From Paraburkholderia aspalathi (GTDB lineage Bacteria; Pseudomonadota; Gammaproteobacteria; Burkholderiales; Burkholderiaceae), in contig NZ_FPBH01000013.1 of the NCBI RefSeq assembly GCF_900116445.1, positions 1 through 64,000 of the forward strand: DNA of 64,000 bases, written 5' to 3'. Each line of letters starts with the position of its first letter. The first letter of the stretch is position 1. The position numbers were made by a program, and so were the translations under genes. Shown one piece after another: positions 52,091 through 61,222 of the stretch. The notes beneath the pieces were generated by a model. That model did no database searches and was not told the DNA's origin. It saw only the letters and a program-made list of their open reading frames with translations.

Positions 52091-53122
52091 TTAACAGCTT
52101 GCCGCTGCCTCTACCCCGGCTTCGCGCAGAAAATGCGTGATCGTCTCCTCGATCACCGATCTGGCGAGACCTTGCACGATAAACACGAGCCGTGTCGTGT
52201 GATCGTCGTCAGGCCACGCTTCGAGTCGCAACGGTTCATGCAGCAACTGCTGCACACCATGGAACACGACAGGCCGGGATTCGCCGATGAAATTGCCGAT
52301 TCCCTTAACCCGCAGGATGCGTTCGCCGTGATAGCCGAGCAATACGGTCAACGCGGTTTCGAATGCCTGCATGGGCAATGCCTGCGAGTAAGTCAGGCAG
52401 AAGCTGTCAATGTCCGGATGGGCCACGCGTGACGCCGTCGCGCCACGCATCAGCAACTTGCGCGGCGCAGGCTCGGCGCGCAACCAGGGCCGCAAGGCAC
52501 GCGGCGTCAGGATGTCGAGCAACTGTTGCGCGTCAATCTCGCCGTTGCGCACCGGAATGCGTGGCGCACCCGGATTCAGCGCCTCAAGCGCCGCCTCGAG
52601 GTCTGCCAGCGCAGCCGCATCGACCAGTTCAGCTTTAGTCAGCAACAGCCGGTCGGCCACGGCCACCTGCTGACGCGACTCCTCATGCCGGGCAAGTTGC
52701 GCGGCGCCGTGTTTCGCATCGACGGTCGTTACGATGCCATCGAGTTGCAAACGACCTTCAAGCGCCGGGTCACCCAGCAGCAACGAGATCACCGGACCGG
52801 GCCGCGCCAGCCCTGTGGTCTCGATCAGAATTCGCTCGAAGGCGGGAATCTCGCCGCGCGTGCGGCGCTGCAGCAGATCGGTCACGGTCGCAGCCAGTTT
52901 GTCGCGCACGCCACAACACAGGCAGCCGTTTTCCAGCAGGGCGATGGTCTCGTCGCGCGAGGTGCTGACGAACAGATGATCGAGACCGATCGCGCCCAGT
53001 TCATTGATCACCACCGCACAACGGCCCAGCGCGGGCTGCGGCAGCAGGCGATTGAGCAGTGTGGTTTTACCCGAACCGAGAAAGCCCGTCAGCAACGTCA
53101 AGGGAATTGCAGCAGATTGCAT
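52091..53122 (-). CDS. G3E GTPase, CobW/COG0523 family
   Basis: 343 residues. Walker A GFLGSGKTT near residue 13, switch region ELGAIGLDH, the metal-binding GCLCC motif (LENGCLCCG), and TKAE as the guanine-specific loop, followed by the C-terminal CobW domain. The family delivers metals such as zinc or cobalt to client enzymes. The ATG at 53122 with AGGAAAAGC is chosen; a GTG at 53140, adjacent to the previous stop, is the alternative. It directly follows the metallo-beta-lactamase-fold gene, suggesting that protein is a metal client. Confidence 0.88.
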   Translation of the reverse strand: MQSAAIPLTLLTGFLGSGKTTLLNRLLPQPALGRCAVVINELGAIGLDHLFVSTSRDETIALLENGCLCCGVRDKLAATVTDLLQRRTRGEIPAFERILIETTGLARPGPVISLLLGDPALEGRLQLDGIVTTVDAKHGAAQLARHEESRQQVAVADRLLLTKAELVDAAALADLEAALEALNPGAPRIPVRNGEIDAQQLLDILTPRALRPWLRAEPAPRKLLMRGATASRVAHPDIDSFCLTYSQALPMQAFETALTVLLGYHGERILRVKGIGNFIGESRPVVFHGVQQLLHEPLRLEAWPDDDHTTRLVFIVQGLARSVIEETITHFLREAGVEAAASC

Positions 53123-53140
53123 GGCAGCTTTTCCTGACAC

Positions 53141-54139
53141 TCAAATAACCTGCAAGTCTTTGCCGACGATGATCTGTCCGTCGAAATGCTTGCGCGCATC
53201 GGCGGCCCACATCTCGTCGGTAATCGCGGGGTCGCCGCCCGGCACGAAATGGCTCAGCACCAGCGTTTTGACGCCCGCCGCCGCGGCGATCTTGCCGACC
53301 TGCTCAGTGCTGGTGTGGCTCTTCATGAGGTGATCGAGCAGCGTCGGCGCGTTGTCGACGGTCTTCATCAGCTTTTCGAGCGCAGGCAGGTACATCACTT
53401 CATGCACCAGGACGTCGGCGCCTTTGGCGAACTCGGCAAGCGCCGGGTAATAGGTCGTGTCGCCGGAGAAAACGACGGTGCGGTCCCGCGTTTCGAAGCG
53501 GTAAGCGAATGCCGGCTTGATCGTGTAGTGGTCGACTAGTGTCGAGGTGACGCGTACGCGGTCGTCTTCCATCACGAGGCGCGGGCCGTCGAATTCATGG
53601 ATGTTGATCAGTGGGCGGAACGGCGGGCGACCTTCTTCGCGCATGCGCACGTCGAGGTCGATCGCGTTCATGTCGACAAAGTCGTCGATCATCTTTGTCA
53701 TGCGTGGCGGCCCGTACAGATTGACGGGTGTGTGCAGGCCGGTGGCCCAGGCGAGGAACACGAGGTTGCCGAGGTCGGCGTTGTGATCCGAATGATGATG
53801 GGTCAGAAAGATGTCCCGGATGCCCGGCAGCTTGATGCCGGCTTTGGTCAACTGCAGCGCGACGCCGTTGCCGCAATCGACGACGTAAGGCTGACCGTCG
53901 ACCACCAGGACGTTCGCCGGCGCCGCGCGCAGGTCAGAAGGCGTAGGGCCGCCCTTGGTGCCAAGCAGAATCAGTTGTGTGCCTTTTGTCGAATGTCCCG
54001 CAGCGGGTGCCGTGGTTGAGGAGTTGGCCGGTGACTGCGCGTGGGCGTCCTGCATCCACGGCAGCGCCGCAGTCGTGCCGGCTGTCACGGCAATACGCAT
54101 GAAATCACGACGGGAACGTCCGAACGGCTGATCACTCAT
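53141..54139 (-). CDS. Tat-exported metallo-beta-lactamase-fold hydrolase
   Basis: 332 residues. Tat signal GRSRRDFMRIAVTAG at the start, cut near DAHA (about 34). The metal motif THHHSDHNADLGNL (H-x-H-x-D-H) plus later His in LVLSHFVPGGD and Asp in SGDTTYYPALAEF give the binuclear zinc site of the RNase Z/arylsulfatase-like branch. Probably periplasmic; substrate unknown. It is the first gene of a pair with the G3E GTPase, whose start is directly at its stop. Confidence 0.9.
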   Translation of the reverse strand: MSDQPFGRSRRDFMRIAVTAGTTAALPWMQDAHAQSPANSSTTAPAAGHSTKGTQLILLGTKGGPTPSDLRAAPANVLVVDGQPYVVDCGNGVALQLTKAGIKLPGIRDIFLTHHHSDHNADLGNLVFLAWATGLHTPVNLYGPPRMTKMIDDFVDMNAIDLDVRMREEGRPPFRPLINIHEFDGPRLVMEDDRVRVTSTLVDHYTIKPAFAYRFETRDRTVVFSGDTTYYPALAEFAKGADVLVHEVMYLPALEKLMKTVDNAPTLLDHLMKSHTSTEQVGKIAAAAGVKTLVLSHFVPGGDPAITDEMWAADARKHFDGQIIVGKDLQVI

Positions 54140-54412
54140 GGTTCTGTTTCTCCTGATATTTTTGGTTGAGGTCTGCTCGATTTTGCTGGGTTAATCCCCT
54201 GCGGGCAACACATCGGCCAGTATGCCCGGGATCCAGATCCTGTCCCGCCGGTTACTGTCTGTCGCTGCTCCGGGACAAAATATGTCCTTGAGAGGCGCAT
54301 AATCCTGGATGAGTTGCGTTCCGTTTGGTCGGCGGACGCGCCGCAAGCGGTCCGCCCCTTACCTGCAACGCTAGTGGACTGACGAGAATCCTGAATCCAA
54401 AGGAGTTCGAAA

Positions 54413-54865
54413 ATGACACTTAACGGCGCAACTCCGATCGAACCAATCAACATTGGTCAATTGAAGATTCAGTACCTGATTGATGGAACTGCTACGGGCG
54501 GGATGGGTGTTTTCGAACTGACTGTGGGACCGGGTTCACAAGTCCCGCCGCCACATAGCCACACGCGTAACGAAGAGTGTGTCTACGTGCTGGAGGGCAT
54601 GCTTCGGTACTCGGTCGACGGAGTAGTCCGAGACCTGGTACCAGGAGAATGGATGTTTACTCCGCGCGGGTCGGTTCATCACTTTAGCAACCCGCACAAT
54701 GACACGGCCCGCGCGCTGATCGTCCTTACGCCCGATATAGGCGCTCAGTATTTTCGTGATGTCGGAGCAATCGTAAGCGCAGGCGGACCGCCCGACCGCT
54801 CAAAGCTTATCGATGTCATGTCGAGGTACGGGCTGGTGCCGGCGGCTAAAACCGGTCCGCCCTGA
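54413..54865 (+). CDS. Cupin-domain protein
   Basis: 150 residues with one cupin barrel. PPPHSHTRNEECVYVLEG is motif 1 (H-x-H...E) and MFTPRGSVHHFSNPH is motif 2, giving three His and one Glu that may bind metal. Function unknown; similar stand-alone cupins are isomerases, dioxygenases or sensors. CCAAAGGAGTTCGAAA is a strong ribosome site before ATG 54413. Its last 20 bases overlap the tail of the opposite FAD oxidase gene. Confidence 0.9.
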   Translation: MTLNGATPIEPINIGQLKIQYLIDGTATGGMGVFELTVGPGSQVPPPHSHTRNEECVYVLEGMLRYSVDGVVRDLVPGEWMFTPRGSVHHFSNPHNDTARALIVLTPDIGAQYFRDVGAIVSAGGPPDRSKLIDVMSRYGLVPAAKTGPP

Positions 54866-56081
54866 ACGGCCGGGTATCTACAAGGGGCTCCTCGCCGGTC
54901 ATCATCTCAGCGATCAGCCGTCCTGTCACAGGACCCAGCGTCAGCCCGTGATGCGCATGACCAAATGCAAACCACAAACCCTTGTGCTTTGCCGCCGGTC
55001 CGATGATCGGCATCATGTCCGGCGTACATGGGCGGCGGCCCATCCACGGTTCGGCGTCCAGACGCCCAGCAAGCGGGAACAGCGTGCGGGCCGAGGGCTC
55101 GACTGCGTCAAGCTGGTTGGGCGTCTTCGGTGCGTCGTGCAGCGCGATTTCGGCGCCGGTTGTCAGTCGGATACCTTTGGCCATCGGCGCCAGCAGGTAA
55201 CCGCGTTCGACATCGAGGACCGGGTGATTCAGACGCGCGCCTGGCTGCGCGCCATAGTGCATGTGATACCCGCGCTTGGTGCCGAGCGGCAGGCGATAGC
55301 CTAGCCGTGAACTGAGTTGATCCGACCATGGGCCCAACGCGACCACCGCCGACGACGCCACGATGGTGCCCGCCGATGTATCCACCGCCCAATGATCGCG
55401 CAACGTATTCGCATCGCCGATGAAATAACGCCCGCCAAGCTGCTCGAAGTATTCTGCGTAAGCCGTGACGAGCGCGTTCGGGTCACTGACGGAATCGGAT
55501 GCCGTGTAGCGCAACGCGCCGATCAGGCTGCGGTCGAGATCAGGCTCCATCTGTTGCAGACTCGCCGCGTCGAGCGATTCGAATTCGACGCCGTATTCGC
55601 GATGCCACTGCTCGACAAGCCGTGTCTCACTGTCGCGAACCGCTTCAGTGCGGAATACCTTCATCCAGCCGATCGGGCGCAATAATGCGCTCGCGCCGGC
55701 ATCGGCGGCTAACGCACGATGCTCGCTCACGCAATGTTCGATCAGCGTCGAATACGACCGCGCAATCGCCGCATGCTTCACCGGATGAGAATTGCGCCAG
55801 TATTGCCACAGGAACGGTGCGGCCTTGAGTATCGCGTTGGCGTGAAATCGAACCTCCGGCGACCGGTTGCGCGCGTATCGCATCAACGTGCCGAGTTCGC
55901 GCGGAAACGCATACGGATACACGCCCTCGCGCTGGATCAGCCCCGCGTTGCCAAACGACGTCTCGTTGCCGGGCGGTTTGCGATCGACCAGCGCAACCCG
56001 CTGGCCGCGCTTCTGAAGATGGACGGCGACGCATACGCCGACGATGCCCGCGCCAAGAACGACGGTATCGAATTTCATCAT
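54846..56081 (-). CDS. DadA-like FAD-dependent oxidoreductase (D-amino acid dehydrogenase family)
   Basis: 411 residues. The FAD site VVLGAGIVGVCVAVHLQKRG begins the protein, and DRKPPGNETSFGNAG is the ETS-FGNAG motif characteristic of DadA. The C-terminal GLWFAFGHAHHGLTLGPVTG closes the FAD domain. D-amino acid dehydrogenases oxidise D-amino acids to imino acids and pass electrons to the respiratory chain. It is the last gene of an operon with RidA (24 bases), amidase and transporter, so RidA can dispose of the imino product. Confidence 0.9.
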   Translation of the reverse strand: MMKFDTVVLGAGIVGVCVAVHLQKRGQRVALVDRKPPGNETSFGNAGLIQREGVYPYAFPRELGTLMRYARNRSPEVRFHANAILKAAPFLWQYWRNSHPVKHAAIARSYSTLIEHCVSEHRALAADAGASALLRPIGWMKVFRTEAVRDSETRLVEQWHREYGVEFESLDAASLQQMEPDLDRSLIGALRYTASDSVSDPNALVTAYAEYFEQLGGRYFIGDANTLRDHWAVDTSAGTIVASSAVVALGPWSDQLSSRLGYRLPLGTKRGYHMHYGAQPGARLNHPVLDVERGYLLAPMAKGIRLTTGAEIALHDAPKTPNQLDAVEPSARTLFPLAGRLDAEPWMGRRPCTPDMMPIIGPAAKHKGLWFAFGHAHHGLTLGPVTGRLIAEMMTGEEPLVDTRPFRADRF

Positions 56082-56105
56082 GCTCGTGAGCTCACAGACT
56101 GACGA

Positions 56106-56462
56106 TTACGCCGACAGTGCCGTCACCGCGACTTCGACATCGCAACCCGGTTTCATCAGCAGCGCCTGGACGCAGGCTCGAGTCGGCGCGTGGCCGGCAG
56201 GTACCCACGCGTCCCACACCGCGTTGAATTCGGCGAAGTGCTTCGGATCGCTCAGCCAGATATTCGCCGACAGCAGGCGTGTACGGTCAACGCCGGCCGC
56301 TTCGAGTAGCGTGTCAATACGCGCGAGGACTTCGTTGGCCTGTTCGGTCACGGAGACGTTGGCCGTGTCAGGCACCTGGCCGGCCAGATACACCACGCCG
56401 TTGGCGATCACCACCTGGCTCATGCGCGCGTTCGTTTGCAGACGTTTGATTGGGTTCGACAT
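56106..56462 (-). CDS. RidA family protein (enamine/imine deaminase)
   Basis: 118 residues. The YjgF/RidA fold: VVIANGVVYLAGQVPD at the start, then a mid-protein NVSVTEQANEVLARIDTLLEAAG and terminal MKPGCDVEVAVTA. The C-terminal Glu of canonical RidA falls in VEVAVTA. It hydrolyses reactive 2-iminoacids to ketoacids. The Arg near 100 of archetypal RidA appears as APTRACVQA. Spacing of 9 bases from the amidase and 24 to the DadA-like gene places it in that operon. Confidence 0.92.
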   Translation of the reverse strand: MSNPIKRLQTNARMSQVVIANGVVYLAGQVPDTANVSVTEQANEVLARIDTLLEAAGVDRTRLLSANIWLSDPKHFAEFNAVWDAWVPAGHAPTRACVQALLMKPGCDVEVAVTALSA

Positions 56463-56471
56463 GTGATGTGT

Positions 56472-57998
56472 TTAGACCGTCGAAATGCCGGCGCCATTCG
56501 GGCCGGACTCGTTGAAAAGAGGCGGAGCCGTCACGATCGACTTCAACGACGGATCAGCCTGCGTGAGCTTCGACAGATCGGGACGCGGCCGGCGCAAGAC
56601 CGGCGACTGATCGAAGACCTGTTCCAAGGCGTGCGCGACGGCGAGCGTTTTCCGATCGCCATGAAACGGGCCGACGATCTGCAAGCCGAACGGCATGCCC
56701 GCATGATCGACACCGCAGGGCAGCGACACGGCGGGATGCGTCGTGAGTGTGACGACGTAGGTCAGCGCGAGCCAGCGATAGTAGTTGTCCTGTTCGCGTC
56801 CATCGATCTGCGCTGCGTACAGTTGTTGCCAGGGGAACGGTGAAACCGGCGTGGTGGGCGAGAGGATCACGTCGTACTGTTCGAACGCACTCTGGAAGCG
56901 TTTGAAAATACGGGTCTGCTCGGCTTGTGCCCAGGCGCTGTCGCCGAGGCTCATGCTCGCGCCCATTTCGTAGTTCGCCCGCGTGTTGGGTCCGAGCAGG
57001 TTCGGATCGCGCGTATAGGCATCGTGCAGACCGGCGACAAAGCTCTCCGCACGGATTACGTCGAAGCAACGGTGTACGTCGCCAAGATCGAAACTCACCT
57101 GCTCGCAGGAACGGAACGACGGCGCAATCAGCGCGATGCGCTCGCGGAACACTTTGCGGATTTCGTCGTCGACGTCGCAACTGCCGAAGTCTTCAGTCCA
57201 GCCGACTCGCAGCGAGCCGAGGTCGATATCGTCAGGCCGCGCGAAGGCCAGCGGATCGACGTGAAAGCTGAGCGGATCGCCGGCGGAGATGCCCGCGCTT
57301 GCGGCGAGCTGCAGGCAGGCCTCGGCGACGGTACGGCCCATCGGCCCGACCACCGAGATCGGCGACCAGCCGACCAGCTTGCGCGAATTCGGCACGAGGC
57401 CCGGCGTCGGACGAAAACCCACCACGCCGCATTTCGACGCCGGAATCCGCAAGGATCCGCCGGTATCGGAACCGGTGCAGACCGGCAGCATGTCGCACGC
57501 GAGCGCGGCGGCCGAACCGCCTGACGAGCCTCCCGCGTTCAGTGTGGTGTTGAAAGGATTGCCCGTTGCGCCCCATACCGGATTGCGCGTATTGGCGCCC
57601 GCGCCGAGCTCCGGCACGTTGGTCTTCGCGGTGACGATCGCGCCGGCGGCGCGCAGGCGCTCCACCAGCACCACGTCTTGCGTGGGAACGTTGCCGCGCG
57701 ACATGGGCGAGCCATAAGTCGTCAGCAGACCGGCTGTATTTTCGAGGTCTTTGACGCCGAGCGGCAAGCCATGCAGCAAACCGAGCGCTTCGCCGTCGAG
57801 CACCTGCTTTTCGGCGCGCTTCGCGGCTTCTCGCGCGGCCGGGAAGTCCGTCGCGGTCACGGCATTGACTGCGGGATTGATTGCCTCGATACGCGCAATG
57901 CAGGCGTCGAGCAGTTCGACCGGCGAAATCTCTTTCGCGCCGATCATGCGGCGCAGCTCAACGGCGCTGCGTCCAACCAGTTCATTATCGTGACTCAT
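56472..57998 (-). CDS. Amidase of the amidase-signature family
   Basis: 508 residues. The Ser-cisSer-Lys triad is Lys83 (GVKDLENT), cis-Ser158 (GGSSGGSAAA) and nucleophile Ser182 (GSDTGGSLR), with the expected 24-residue Ser-Ser distance. Amidase-signature enzymes cleave carboxamides, including N-acyl amino compounds and nitrile-derived amides. In the operon after the transporter (15 bases) and before RidA (9 bases) it should supply free amine or amino acid for the DadA-like enzyme. Confidence 0.93.
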   Translation of the reverse strand: MSHDNELVGRSAVELRRMIGAKEISPVELLDACIARIEAINPAVNAVTATDFPAAREAAKRAEKQVLDGEALGLLHGLPLGVKDLENTAGLLTTYGSPMSRGNVPTQDVVLVERLRAAGAIVTAKTNVPELGAGANTRNPVWGATGNPFNTTLNAGGSSGGSAAALACDMLPVCTGSDTGGSLRIPASKCGVVGFRPTPGLVPNSRKLVGWSPISVVGPMGRTVAEACLQLAASAGISAGDPLSFHVDPLAFARPDDIDLGSLRVGWTEDFGSCDVDDEIRKVFRERIALIAPSFRSCEQVSFDLGDVHRCFDVIRAESFVAGLHDAYTRDPNLLGPNTRANYEMGASMSLGDSAWAQAEQTRIFKRFQSAFEQYDVILSPTTPVSPFPWQQLYAAQIDGREQDNYYRWLALTYVVTLTTHPAVSLPCGVDHAGMPFGLQIVGPFHGDRKTLAVAHALEQVFDQSPVLRRPRPDLSKLTQADPSLKSIVTAPPLFNESGPNGAGISTV

Positions 57999-58013
57999 TG
58001 CATCCTCGATTCA

Positions 58014-59300
58014 TCAGGCGAGCGCTTCGCCCGTACGGTCCTTCAGCCAGATTACCGGCACCAGCGAGATGGCGCACGCGGCGGCCACATACCAGGCCGG
58101 CGCGAGCGGGTTGCCGGTTTGCGCGACCAGCCAGCTTGCGATGAACGGCGAGAAGCCGCCAAAGAACGATGCGCTCACTACGTAGGTCAGCGCAATACCG
58201 GTTGCGCGGACATGCTTCGGAAAGAGTTCCGGGATCATCACGAGCACCGGCACGATCTGTCCCGCGACAAACACAGCGAGCACGGCCGATACGATGCACA
58301 GCGCGGTCATCGACGGATGTGCGCTGAGGAAGGCAAAGGCTGGATAGACGAGCAGCAGCATCACGACGCGCGAAATAACCAGTACGCGCTTGCGGCTGAA
58401 GCGGTCCGCGAGCATGCCGGCCAGCGGCGCCGCCGCGAACAATACAAGCGAGCTGACAATGCCCGACGTGACAGCCGCGGTGGAGGAGAGATGCAATGTA
58501 CGCACCGCGTGGCTCGGCAGGAAAAACGCCGTGATGTAGACGGACACGGAGCCGCCCAGCTCGGCAAACGTGCCGAGTATGGTCAGATTCAGATGCGTGG
58601 TCAGCGCCGCTTTCAACGCGCCGCGCGGCGGCGCTTCGCCGGGTTTGCGCTCGGCGAGCGTTTCTTCGAGCCGCTTGCGGATCAGCATGCCGGCCGGCGC
58701 GGCGACGATGCCGAGCAGGAAAGGAATCCGCCAGCCCCAGTCGAGGATCGCCTGTTTGGGCAGCGTGGCGTTGATCAGCGTGGCCACGAGCGCACCGAGC
58801 ACGAGACCGGCGGCAGTGGCCGCGAAGTTCCAGCTGGCGAAGAAGGCGCGTGTGTTGTCGGTCGCATATTCGACCAGCAGGGTGGTGCCCGGGCCGAACT
58901 CGCCGCCTGCGGCGAAACCCTGGATCAGGCGCGCGCTCAGCACGATCAATGGCGCCGCGAGCCCTGCCACGGCGTAGGTCGGCGCACAAGCGATCATCGC
59001 GCAACTCAGCGCCATCAGCATGATGGTGAGGACCATCGCCTTCTTGCGGCCCGCGCGGTCCGCGTAGGCGCCGATCACGATTCCGCCCAACGGCCGCACT
59101 ACGAAACCTACGCCGAACACACCGATCGACAGCAGGAACTGATTGACCGGCGAAGCGCCCGGAAAGAACAGTTGCCCGATCTGGATCGCGAAGAAACTGT
59201 AGATCGTGAAGTCGTAGAATTCGAGCGCCGTGCCGATCGTCGTGGCGGTGATAACGTGGGTTTTCGTCAGACCGGACTTACTCAGAGCAAGGGTGGACAC
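58014..59300 (-). CDS. MHS-family MFS transporter
   Basis: 428 residues with about 12 membrane helices. The motifs ATTIGTALEFYDFTIYSFFA, GGIVIGAYADRAGRKKAM and GFAAGGEFGPG in helices 1-4 are typical of metabolite:proton symporters (ProP/KgtP type), which import organic acids and amino-acid-like solutes. A GTG start at 59300 fits helix 1 and the divergent regulator; there is no better ATG. It leads the amidase-RidA-DadA operon and faces the XRE regulator across a palindromic control region. Confidence 0.9.
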   Translation of the reverse strand: MSTLALSKSGLTKTHVITATTIGTALEFYDFTIYSFFAIQIGQLFFPGASPVNQFLLSIGVFGVGFVVRPLGGIVIGAYADRAGRKKAMVLTIMLMALSCAMIACAPTYAVAGLAAPLIVLSARLIQGFAAGGEFGPGTTLLVEYATDNTRAFFASWNFAATAAGLVLGALVATLINATLPKQAILDWGWRIPFLLGIVAAPAGMLIRKRLEETLAERKPGEAPPRGALKAALTTHLNLTILGTFAELGGSVSVYITAFFLPSHAVRTLHLSSTAAVTSGIVSSLVLFAAAPLAGMLADRFSRKRVLVISRVVMLLLVYPAFAFLSAHPSMTALCIVSAVLAVFVAGQIVPVLVMIPELFPKHVRATGIALTYVVSASFFGGFSPFIASWLVAQTGNPLAPAWYVAAACAISLVPVIWLKDRTGEALA

Positions 59301-59344
59301 GATAGGGTTCCCACAGAAAGGGTGGAATCGACGTGAGTTATCAT

Positions 59345-59370
59345 ATACGAGAAAAAATAAATTCTCGTAT
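59345..59370. promoter_or_regulatory. Palindromic operator between transporter and XRE regulator
   Basis: ATACGAGAA (59345-59353) and TTCTCGTAT (59362-59370) form perfect 9-base arms around an 8-base AT spacer. It lies midway between the divergent GTG at 59300 and ATG at 59401, the expected binding site for the XRE-cupin regulator, controlling both genes. Confidence 0.65.
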
Positions 59371-59373
59371 GTG

Positions 59374-59385
59374 AGAAAATTTTCT
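59374..59385. promoter_or_regulatory. Second palindrome beside the operator
   Basis: AGAAAATTTTCT is a perfect 12-base palindrome 3 bases after the larger inverted repeat and 15 bases before the regulator's ATG. Its AGAA/TTCT ends resemble the ends of the first site, so it may be a second, weaker operator; it could also be promoter DNA. Confidence 0.45.
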
Positions 59386-59400
59386 GTGGAAGTGAGTGAA

Positions 59401-60075
59401 ATGGCCAAAGCAGCAGTGAGGGACAACCAGGCCGAGGTGCCGCATGAGAGGCACGAGGTGCATGAGGCGCCGCCTGCGCTCGACCACAAACTCGTAGGCG
59501 GCCATTTGCGGCAGGCGCGCAAGGCGCGCGGGCTGACGCTGACGGAATTGTCCGAGCGCTCCGGCATCGCCGTGTCGACGATCTCAAAGGCCGAGCGCGG
59601 CGATATCGCCCTGACTTACGACAAATTTGCGGCGTTGGCACATTCGCTTGAACTGGAGTTCGACGCGATTTTCAGGCGCAGCCGCAAACTCAATCAGCCG
59701 GCGCGCGTGATGAAACCGTCCTTCACGGCGAACGGCAAACAGGAGATCTACGACACGCCGAACTACGAGTACGGCATGCTCGCCAACAATCTGACCGGCA
59801 AGCGGATGGTGCCGATGCGCGCGCACATTCGCGCCCGCGCTGTCTCGGACTTCCCGGAGTACATCCGGCATTCAGGCGAGGAGTTCGTCTTTGTGTTGGC
59901 AGGCCAACTGGAATTGCGCTTTGAAAAAGGCAAGTCATTCAAGTTGATGCCGGGCGATAGCCTGTATTTCGACAGCTCGATCGGGCACGTTTACCTGAGC
60001 CTCGGCAAGGAAGATGCGGAGGTGTTGGTGTGCTGCGTAGATACGGATGAGCATCGGCCGAATGACGCCATCTGA
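59401..60075 (+). CDS. XRE-cupin transcriptional regulator
   Basis: 224 residues. Helix-turn-helix of XRE type at about 35-85 (LRQARKARGLTLTELSERSG, VSTISKAERGD) and a C-terminal cupin at about 130-220 (HSGEEFVFVLAGQLELRF, MPGDSLYFDSSIGHVYLS). Such proteins (PuuR-like) repress catabolic operons and release DNA on binding a small ligand. The start is ATG 59401 with GTGGAAGTGAGTGAA upstream; in-frame sequence from 59230 is inside the transporter promoter. Its target is the divergent operon and itself. Confidence 0.9.
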   Translation: MAKAAVRDNQAEVPHERHEVHEAPPALDHKLVGGHLRQARKARGLTLTELSERSGIAVSTISKAERGDIALTYDKFAALAHSLELEFDAIFRRSRKLNQPARVMKPSFTANGKQEIYDTPNYEYGMLANNLTGKRMVPMRAHIRARAVSDFPEYIRHSGEEFVFVLAGQLELRFEKGKSFKLMPGDSLYFDSSIGHVYLSLGKEDAEVLVCCVDTDEHRPNDAI

Positions 60076-60105
60076 GCGGCGTGTCGCAACTCGGGCGCTG
60101 AGCCG

Positions 60106-60984
60106 CTATTCGGCCAGCGCCGCGAGCAATTGATTCTTGACGATCGCGGTGGCCAGCGGTTGCCGCCCGAATTCATACCATCCGATATGCCGGCGCCACG
60201 CCGTGCCCGGAATCGGCCTCACCGACAGCAGCGGATCTTCGTCCCAGGCGGCGTGCCGCAAACGCGGCACGATCGACACGCCCACGTTCTGCCGCACCAG
60301 ATCCGCGATCGCGGCGATCGAATTCATTTCCAGAATAGGGTTGACCTCGGCGCGCAGCCGCCGAAGCAGGCTCGCCACATGGGTGCCTGTCAGCGATGCG
60401 GCTTCGAAGCCGATGAACGGGTGACGCTTCAGCAATGAGGTCACCGACGCATCGTCGGCGGCGATCGCCGGATTGACCAGCAATACCAATGGTTCGTCGT
60501 AAAGGCGCTCCCACAACTCGGGTAGCGTGGTCACCCGGGGTTCGCTGACGATCACCGCCGCATCGATTTCCCCGGCGCGCACCTGGCGCCCCAATTCGGC
60601 GCTGTCGCCGTGCGTGAGACGTACCTTCAGGCCAGGGTAGGAGACCCTCAGCTGGATCACGTTGGCTGCCAGAAACCCCATCGACGACGCGGTCGAGCCG
60701 ATCGTGATCGAGCCTTCGATGTTGAGTTTGTCGGCCACGCCGCGCAACAGCGAGTCGTACGCGGCCACCACCATGCGCGCCTGCTCGATGATCGAACGGC
60801 CGGCATCGTTCAACTGGATGCTGCGCCCGCTGCGGTCGAACAACTGCCGCTGACACACGCGCTCCAGCGTACGCATCTGCGCGCCGACCGCGGCGTGCGT
60901 GAGCGCCATGCGATCGGCGGCCGCCGCCATGGTGCCGTGTTTCTCGATGGCGAGAAACGTCCGCAGCATTCGAATTTCACTCAT
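60106..60984 (-). CDS. LysR-family transcriptional regulator
   Basis: 292 residues. Winged helix at the N-terminus (MLRTFLAIEKHGTMAAAADR, THAAVGAQMRTLE) and an effector domain with SITIGSTASSMGFLAANVI and EIDAAVIVSEP. Divergent from the C45 acylase gene with 238 bases between; likely its regulator. Ligand unknown. The gene's stop is 30 bases from the XRE gene's stop, tail to tail. Confidence 0.9.
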   Translation of the reverse strand: MSEIRMLRTFLAIEKHGTMAAAADRMALTHAAVGAQMRTLERVCQRQLFDRSGRSIQLNDAGRSIIEQARMVVAAYDSLLRGVADKLNIEGSITIGSTASSMGFLAANVIQLRVSYPGLKVRLTHGDSAELGRQVRAGEIDAAVIVSEPRVTTLPELWERLYDEPLVLLVNPAIAADDASVTSLLKRHPFIGFEAASLTGTHVASLLRRLRAEVNPILEMNSIAAIADLVRQNVGVSIVPRLRHAAWDEDPLLSVRPIPGTAWRRHIGWYEFGRQPLATAIVKNQLLAALAE

Positions 60985-61222
60985 GCGGGATCTCCTTCAG
61001 GGCCCTCGGGATGTGCTCGGATGCACCATTTTTTCCCGTCTCCGTGCGTTGCATGATCGCACGAAACGAAAATTTTTCTTTCCTTTCGGTAAAGAAAATA
61101 ACGCTTTTTATTTTGTTTGTGGCCAATGAAAATCGATCTGTCACAAATAAGGCCGATGGCGTTAGCGCGGGCTTAGTCCCGCTTCATGTCGTCGGCGGCA
61201 GCCAGGGTGAGGAGTCCCACAC

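Noticed and set aside
57678-59336. A 552-codon plus-strand frame
   Set aside because: Antisense to amidase and transporter genes with a repetitive Arg/Gln/His composition.
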